DNA of 10,008 nucleotides from NCBI GenBank assembly GCA_004335835.1, contig RWJK01000022.1:1-10008 (forward strand), written 5' to 3'. The stretch's first letter is position 1. Every line of letters starts with the position of its first letter. Below are positions 6,264-10,008 of this stretch, in pieces. Source of the stretch: Scenedesmus sp. ARA3. Taxonomy: Eukaryota; Chlorophyta; Chlorophyceae; Sphaeropleales; Scenedesmaceae. The translations under genes were made by a program, and so were the position numbers. The notes below the pieces were generated by a model. That model was given only the letters and a program-made list of their open reading frames with translations. It was not told where the DNA came from and made no database searches.

Positions 6264-8346
6264 ATGGCGGGGCTACAGCAGGACCCTTTCTACATCGTGA
6301 GGCAGGAAATACAGGACACGGTGAGCAGCAGGATGTCACTGTGCAAAGCAGCATGCCGCTCGAACTGCAGCTGAGTGCTGGACTCTGCTACACCCGCACC
6401 TGCAGGTGAATGAGCTGCAGTCCAAGATGTCCCGGTTTCATGGCCTCACAGCAGCCAACCCAGAGCGTAAAACCATTGCCAACATAGTCACAGATGGTTG
6501 CGAGTCCTTAAAGTGGCAGGTGCGGACAATGGAAGACTCTTGCCCAGGCAGTGCAAGCAGTGTTGGAGGACAGCTCAGCTACACCTCTGGCACAGACATC
6601 ACGAAGCCGTTGAAACCCATGTGCAGCTGTTCGCAGATACAGCATGTTTCACACTTTCTTGCTGCCAGCGACGCAGCAGCGGCTGTGCAGCTGTGGTTGT
6701 GATGCAGCTGCGTGCATCCAGGCAGTTTGCGGGTGCCTCTGTAGCAGTTTGCCTCGTGCAATATGCCCACCTCAGCGCTTGTGCTGCTGCCTTGCTCTTG
6801 TGCGGCTTGCCTGCAGGTCAATGAGCTAGATGCAGCAGTAAACCGGGCAGCAGAGCAACCGCAGCGCTTTGGGCTGACGCCAGAGGAGATAGCCAGCAGA
6901 CGAAAGTGGATCTCATCTACACGGCGGCAGGTGCGCCAGCAGCAACAGATATAGCTGAGGCAAGTGGCAGCAGCGCATCGGCAGCTGCTGCAATGTGTTT
7001 AGGATCGCATGCCGAAAAAGCGCCAACTTCGTCCCGGCGTTGCCAGGATTAGGCCTGTTGCTGCTCCAGCAGTAGGCTACAGGCTTGCACACAAGGCAGC
7101 AGCAGCAGTCGCAGGTCAAACAGCAGCAGGGTGCTCACCACCAGGCAGCCAGCAGCTGGTACTGTGTTGCATTCCAGCCGACATGCTAACAGCTGGGACG
7201 CAACACGCCGCAAGGGGTTGAGGGTTCGCTGCCGTGCTCAGCATGTAAGCCCTGCATGCTCCTGCAAACGCGCCGCATTGCAGATCGAGGGCATGACTGA
7301 CACCATCAAGACCGCCACCGCTGCGCGCGTGAACCCAGCAGAGGAGAAGCTGCACAAAGCTAACGAGGGCTTCCTGCAGGACGAGGGCGGCAAGCAGCAG
7401 CTGCTGCTCAAGTGAGTAGCCGGCGGGCTCTGCTGCTTGGTGTGTGTTGCGCTGGTTGGTACTGCTGCAGGCAGCAATGGTTTGGCTGCGCTGCAGGCGT
7501 CCACTGGTCAGCTTCTTTGTTGCTTGGGGTGTAGGCACATGCCCAGCGACTGTGGGCCTTTGGCGGATTGCGGTACTGTCTCATGTTGCTGCTGCTTGTG
7601 TTAGAGATGCTGTACTGTTTTGGTGCGTGTCGTGTCAAGTTGTGCACCTGCTGCATGCACCAGGATGCGCAGCTGGAGGAGGACATCGAGGCCACTGTGC
7701 TGTGCCTTGCTGCTGCTGCCAGTAATGCTGGCATATTCTCTTCTGGCCCGTACTGTGTGTTCCTGCAGGAACCAGGACGCACAGCTGGCGGACATCGAGG
7801 CTGCCGTGTTATGCATTGGCTGCTGCAGTCGAAGATGATTGTGCTAACGCACTGCTGCTGCCGCTGCTGCTTCCTCCCTGCAGGCACCAGGACGCGCAGC
7901 TGGAGGACATCGAGGCTGCTGTCACGCGGCTGGGCCGTGTGGGGCTGACCATCCACGAGGAGCTGGCCAGCCAGGGCCAGATGCTGGACGAGCTGGGCGA
8001 GGACGTGGACACCACGCACAGCAGGCTGCGCGCAACGCAGAAGAAGGTGCGGCTGCAGGGGTGTGATGAAGCATGTTCTTGTGGCAGGTGCTGCAGTTGC
8101 TGGACTTGCGGGCCTCCCCGTGTGCATGGCTTCTTGCTCACTCCTGTGCTTTGTGGTGTCCTGCATGCCCGTCTGCTGGTCCCTTGCTGGCCGCCTTGAG
8201 CTGGTGTTGTATAATTCTCCTGCTGCTGCTGTTGCTTTATGCAGGTGCTGGATGTGATAAAAAAGAGCGGCACTACAACGCAGCTAGGGCTTATCGTTTT
8301 CCTCATGATCGTACTGGTGGTGCTGGCAGTGGTGGCTTTCGTATAG
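6264..8346 (+). CDS. SYP61: Qc-SNARE of the syntaxin-6 / SYP6 family, six exons
   Basis: This SNARE would act in vesicle fusion at the trans-Golgi network and endosomes as the Qc partner in a four-helix bundle. Exons are 6264-6320, 6406-6519, 6817-6930, 7284-7411, 7884-8046 and 8245-8346 (stop TAG), 678 bases and 225 residues. All junction phases agree: phase 0 except after exon 4, where an AA|G lysine codon is split. The ATG context is CACC ATG GCG. Residues 7-19 (DPFYIVRQEIQDT) match the family N-terminus. SLKWQVNEL (53-61) and RRKWISSTRRQ (88-95 region) fit the helical N-domain. GRVGLTIHEEL (155-165) and MLDELGEDVD (171-180) are hallmark SNARE segments. The hydrophobic layers run without a break from L144 to V196 with 3-4 spacing around the zero-layer Gln168. 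Residues 206-225 form a membrane anchor that ends at the C-terminus, typical of tail-anchored proteins. Length is close to plant SYP61 (about 245) and mammalian syntaxin 6 (about 255). Intron 4 holds duplicated exon fragments. Confidence 0.93.
7658..7699 (+). pseudogene. Extra copy 1 of SNARE exon 5 start, splice acceptor lost
   Basis: It encodes HQDAQLEEDIEATV against HQDAQLEDIEAAV in the functional exon. The CTGCAGG expected before the CAC codon reads CTGCATG, so the acceptor AG has become AT and the copy should not be spliced in at the homologous position. The reading frame is unbroken within the copy, and two of its four substitutions are synonymous. Confidence 0.75.
7770..7808 (+). pseudogene. 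Extra copy 2 of SNARE exon 5 start, splice acceptor intact
   Basis: It encodes NQDAQLADIEAAV. The acceptor CCTGCAG|G (AG at 7767-7768) is intact and in the same phase as the real exon 5, so splicing from exon 4 would give a lysine codon followed by this copy in frame. Read on, the frame meets a TGA at about 7836-7838, before the SNARE core and membrane anchor. Exit at the only nearby GT (GCC|GTGTTA, a poor donor) into exon 5 would shift the frame. Inclusion is therefore expected to destroy the protein. It is either a non-functional relic or a poison exon. Confidence 0.7.
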
Positions 8347-9066
8347 GAGCGGCACGGGGCGAGCTGGGAAGCTCAGCGGCTGGGACAGTGAAGCAGCATT
8401 AAGCAAGAGATAGATTGTGGCAGTAGTTCCTTGTATGTGTTCGGCGTTACAACATGCCAAGTATACGCAACAACTGCAGGCTTTTGCAGGAGCAGCAGCA
8501 GCAGCAGTGGCAGCAACAGCCGGGCTGTACTGCGGGTAGCATGTGCTGCCGTTGCGCAGCTTGCATGGGCCTGCTGTTGGGCAGTGGCTGGTGGCGTGAT
8601 GGCTCCTATTTGGCGACATGCTGTCCATTACACAAGTACGGCTGAGCAGCGCGGCTGATCCGTTTCTGCGGACATGGCAGATGGCCAAAAGCAGCAGATC
8701 GCCGGGGCTGTTTGCTGCTTTGAACCTGTTGTGAGGGGAGACTGCACAGCCACTACCGGACACGATGGTGTGTACATGGGTGTATTCCTTTTGTATGATG
8801 GGTTATGATTCTGGGTTGACTCGCTGAAAATGCGAGCTGTCCTGCATCCACAGCAATCAGTGATCACATGCAGTTGGGGCGATGCATGTTCAGGGCAGCG
8901 CGCTGCAGCTGCTTTTCTGGCTGAGCACACAGGCATGCAGCCAATGTCTTTGATTTTCTTGTGTTTTCTTTTTGGTTGATTTTCTTGTGTAGACAAAGCT
9001 ATCGGGTGCACACTGTGGCGTACGGACGCATGCACAGCTGCAGCTGACGCCGCAACCTTGGACTTT
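8347..9066 (+). other. Probable 3' UTR of the syntaxin gene, no other gene seen
   Basis: No TGTAA occurs between the stop codon at 8346 and 9067, so the transcript probably extends about 720 bases. Open frames here on both strands, such as the minus-strand frames over 8284-8763 and 8628-9035, have no recognisable features. The stretch contains an imperfect CAG-rich run (about 8489-8520) and a T-rich direct repeat near its end. Confidence 0.4.
8950..8990 (+). repeat. 15-base T-rich direct repeat
   Basis: TTGATTTTCTTGTGT occurs exactly at 8950-8964 and 8976-8990, a 26-base period, in a pyrimidine-rich patch. It lies about 80-115 bases before the TGTAA at 9067. Confidence 0.85.
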
Positions 9067-9071
9067 TGTAA
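9067..9071 (+). terminator. TGTAA polyadenylation signal candidate for the syntaxin gene
   Basis: First TGTAA downstream of the syntaxin stop codon. It follows a T-rich stretch and precedes the region where the next plus-strand gene appears to begin. A second TGTAA is at 9155-9159 and could serve instead. Confidence 0.4.
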
Positions 9072-9187
9072 CGAAGGGTTCTGGCATGTTTGATTGTTAC
9101 CACAGAATGTTGAATTCGTTGAGGAATCATGACCCCAGGCATCAACTTTGATGATGTAAACAAGATTACGGCTATCAGATCACATAC

Positions 9188-9319
9188 CAAACTCCGCGTG
9201 TAGCGCACAAACCTTGGCGGGCGGGAGTAGAGTTTGAATAGCTCAAACGCCTTTAGCCGGGACAGCTTGCGACAGACTTCAACCTCAAACTTTACACCTA
9301 GATTGACCTTCTTAGCCAT
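9188..9319 (-). CDS. Doubtful minus-strand exon overlapping the start of the right-hand gene
   Basis: From an ATG at 9319 the minus strand reads 44 codons (MAKKVNLGVKFEVEV..., lysine- and arginine-rich) up to a good donor, TTG|GTATGT, at 9187. The unspliced frame continues to a TAG at 8999-9001, giving 106 residues. Frame and composition look plausible, but no family is recognised, no strong acceptor follows, and it lies opposite the plus-strand exon 9316-9374 and its proposed upstream intron. Only one of the two readings is likely to be real. Confidence 0.2.
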
Positions 9320-10008
9320 GAATCGATACGCATCGCCCGCTGGGCTGCAGTAGCAACTCGCTTGGACAGCTTTGGTGAGTTTTCATGCAGCAGCGATGCT
9401 TGCTCACTTTGGCCTGAGCTTAATGAAAGTGTACTAGTCTGTCAGTGCTTACCATGGACATCTGCGCTGTGCCGCTGTTCACAACCCGCCCGGCAGTGCA
9501 CTTGTGCTCCTTGGCGTTTGTTTGGTGTGATCTTCACGTCCAGGCCTGCTGCATGCACCAGATCAGCTTGTTTGCATTTATAATCATCGCGTATTCAAAT
9601 TGAACTGTTGCCTGCAGCGCCTGAAGCCCAGCAGCCCCAGATGTCAGGCTCCAGCCTGGACCTGCTGTCTCTACTGCCAGCTGAAGGCCCCACACACAAC
9701 CTTTCACCATTCAGCAGCCATGGCAACACAGCAATCGCCCGGGAGGTGAAACAACCGACCCAGCAAGCCCTGATTGAGGTTTCACTGCCAACAGGAGAGG
9801 CACTGGCCGTCTGGGCACCCCTCAGTGCCATTAGCATCTGCAGCAGCACCCAGCGTGTGACCCGGCGCACCAGCAGCAGCACTGCGCCCGCTTCTGCTGC
9901 TGCCACAGCAGCCACCTCATCAGCAGCCATTGATGATCAACGTCTGTCTGGCCAGCTTGAGCAGCTCATGCAGCAGCATGCAATGCCTCAGGGTGGCGCA
10001 GCAGCAGC
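9316..10008 (+). CDS. Low-complexity protein gene, 5' end uncertain, runs off right edge
   Basis: The firm part is the exon beginning at 9618 after a CCTGCAG acceptor. It is open to the edge (391 bases) and reads PEAQQPQMSGSSLDLLSLLPAEG followed by a Ser/Thr/Ala/Gln-rich stretch and QLSGQ-LEQLMQQH-like helical sequence. It starts with two bases of a codon. The preceding candidate exon 9316-9374 ends in one codon base before a strong donor (TTTG|GTGAGT), so the two match in phase, and it encodes about 19 residues including RIARWAAVATRLDSF. That exon begins right after an in-frame TAG which would have to be its acceptor (CACCTAG). A further candidate first exon with an ATG at 9129 and a weak donor at 9198 (GTGTAG) is also in phase. 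Alternatively translation starts at the ATG at 9641. No known domain is recognised. Confidence 0.5.

Larger units (their letters stand above)
7586..7923 (+). repeat. Tandem duplication of the exon 5 start (three copies, ~112-115-base period)
   Basis: The opening of SNARE exon 5 (7885-7923) recurs at 7658-7699 and 7770-7808 within intron 4. Anchored on the shared CAGGA, the copies start 112 and 115 bases apart. Against the functional copy, the first extra copy has four substitutions and an in-frame three-base insertion (an extra GAG). The second has five substitutions and no gap. Upstream of copies 1 and 2 the intronic sequence also looks related (TTGCTGCTGC, then ATGCTG, then GTGTCGTGT or TACTGTGTGT), so the unit seems to include intron as well as exon. 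Both extra copies continue GTG-x-T-x-TGC-x-TTG, unlike exon 5, so they share a 3' breakpoint. Confidence 0.85.

Noticed and set aside
8083..8110. Possible duplicate of exon 6 start in intron 5 (GGCAGGTGCTG resembling GCAGGTGCTG)
   Set aside because: Only about ten bases match, and these mostly belong to the common acceptor consensus. The following sequence does not resemble exon 6.
7408..8306. Long minus-strand frames at 7408-8166 (252 codons) and 7809-8306 (165 codons)
   Set aside because: They are antisense to syntaxin exons 5 and 6 and their introns. The plus strand here encodes an unmistakable SNARE motif and membrane anchor.
1..10008. tRNA, rRNA, CRISPR, bacterial operon or intact transposon features
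   Set aside because: No tRNA T-loop consensus, rRNA-like block, regularly spaced repeat-spacer array, transposase or reverse-transcriptase motif, or terminal inverted repeats were found by eye. Direct repeats seen are short and local.

Overview
The window looks like nuclear DNA of a green alga (Chlorophyta, probably Chlorophyceae). Coding exons are short and separated by introns of about 85 to 470 bases with GTGAGT- or GTGCG-type donors and TGCAG acceptors. CTG/CAG repeats are common inside and outside genes, predicted proteins carry Ala/Gln/Ser-rich low-complexity stretches, and TGTAA, the usual chlorophyte polyadenylation signal, lies downstream of two stop codons. No bacterial-style operons, ribosomal RNA, tRNA, CRISPR array or recognisable intact transposon was seen. 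The genus cannot be fixed from this sequence.

Layout, left to right. (1) Positions 1-925, minus strand: the 5' part of a long low-complexity protein gene that runs off the left edge and starts at 925. (2) Positions 926-3464: about 2.5 kb without a supportable gene, between two divergent genes. (3) Positions 3572-5240, plus strand: a four-exon gene for a 183-residue cysteine-rich protein of unknown function whose pattern is loosely like a PH/GRAM-type beta-barrel. All its splice junctions agree in phase, and it is followed by a candidate poly(A) signal at 5557. (4) Positions 5562-6263: an intergenic stretch with a compact cluster of bZIP-like and W-box-like sites. (5) Positions 6264-8346, plus strand: a six-exon gene for a Qc-SNARE of the syntaxin-6/SYP6 family, 225 residues, complete with N-terminal helical domain, SNARE motif and C-terminal membrane anchor. 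This is the only gene identified with high confidence. (6) Positions 8347-9071: its probable 3' UTR. (7) Positions 9316 to the right edge, plus strand: the start or middle of another low-complexity protein gene, whose 5' end is uncertain.

The genes do not form an obvious pathway. The SNARE acts in membrane fusion at the trans-Golgi/endosome. The PH/GRAM-like reading of its upstream neighbour would also suggest a membrane-associated role, but that is speculation. The most notable structure is in intron 4 of the syntaxin gene. The first ~39 bases of exon 5, coding for the N-terminal SNARE heptads, are present there as two extra diverged tandem copies with a period of about 112-115 bases, and possibly as a third, very degraded copy. 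One extra copy keeps an intact splice acceptor in the right phase but leads to a premature stop, so it could be a poison exon or simply a decaying exon duplication.
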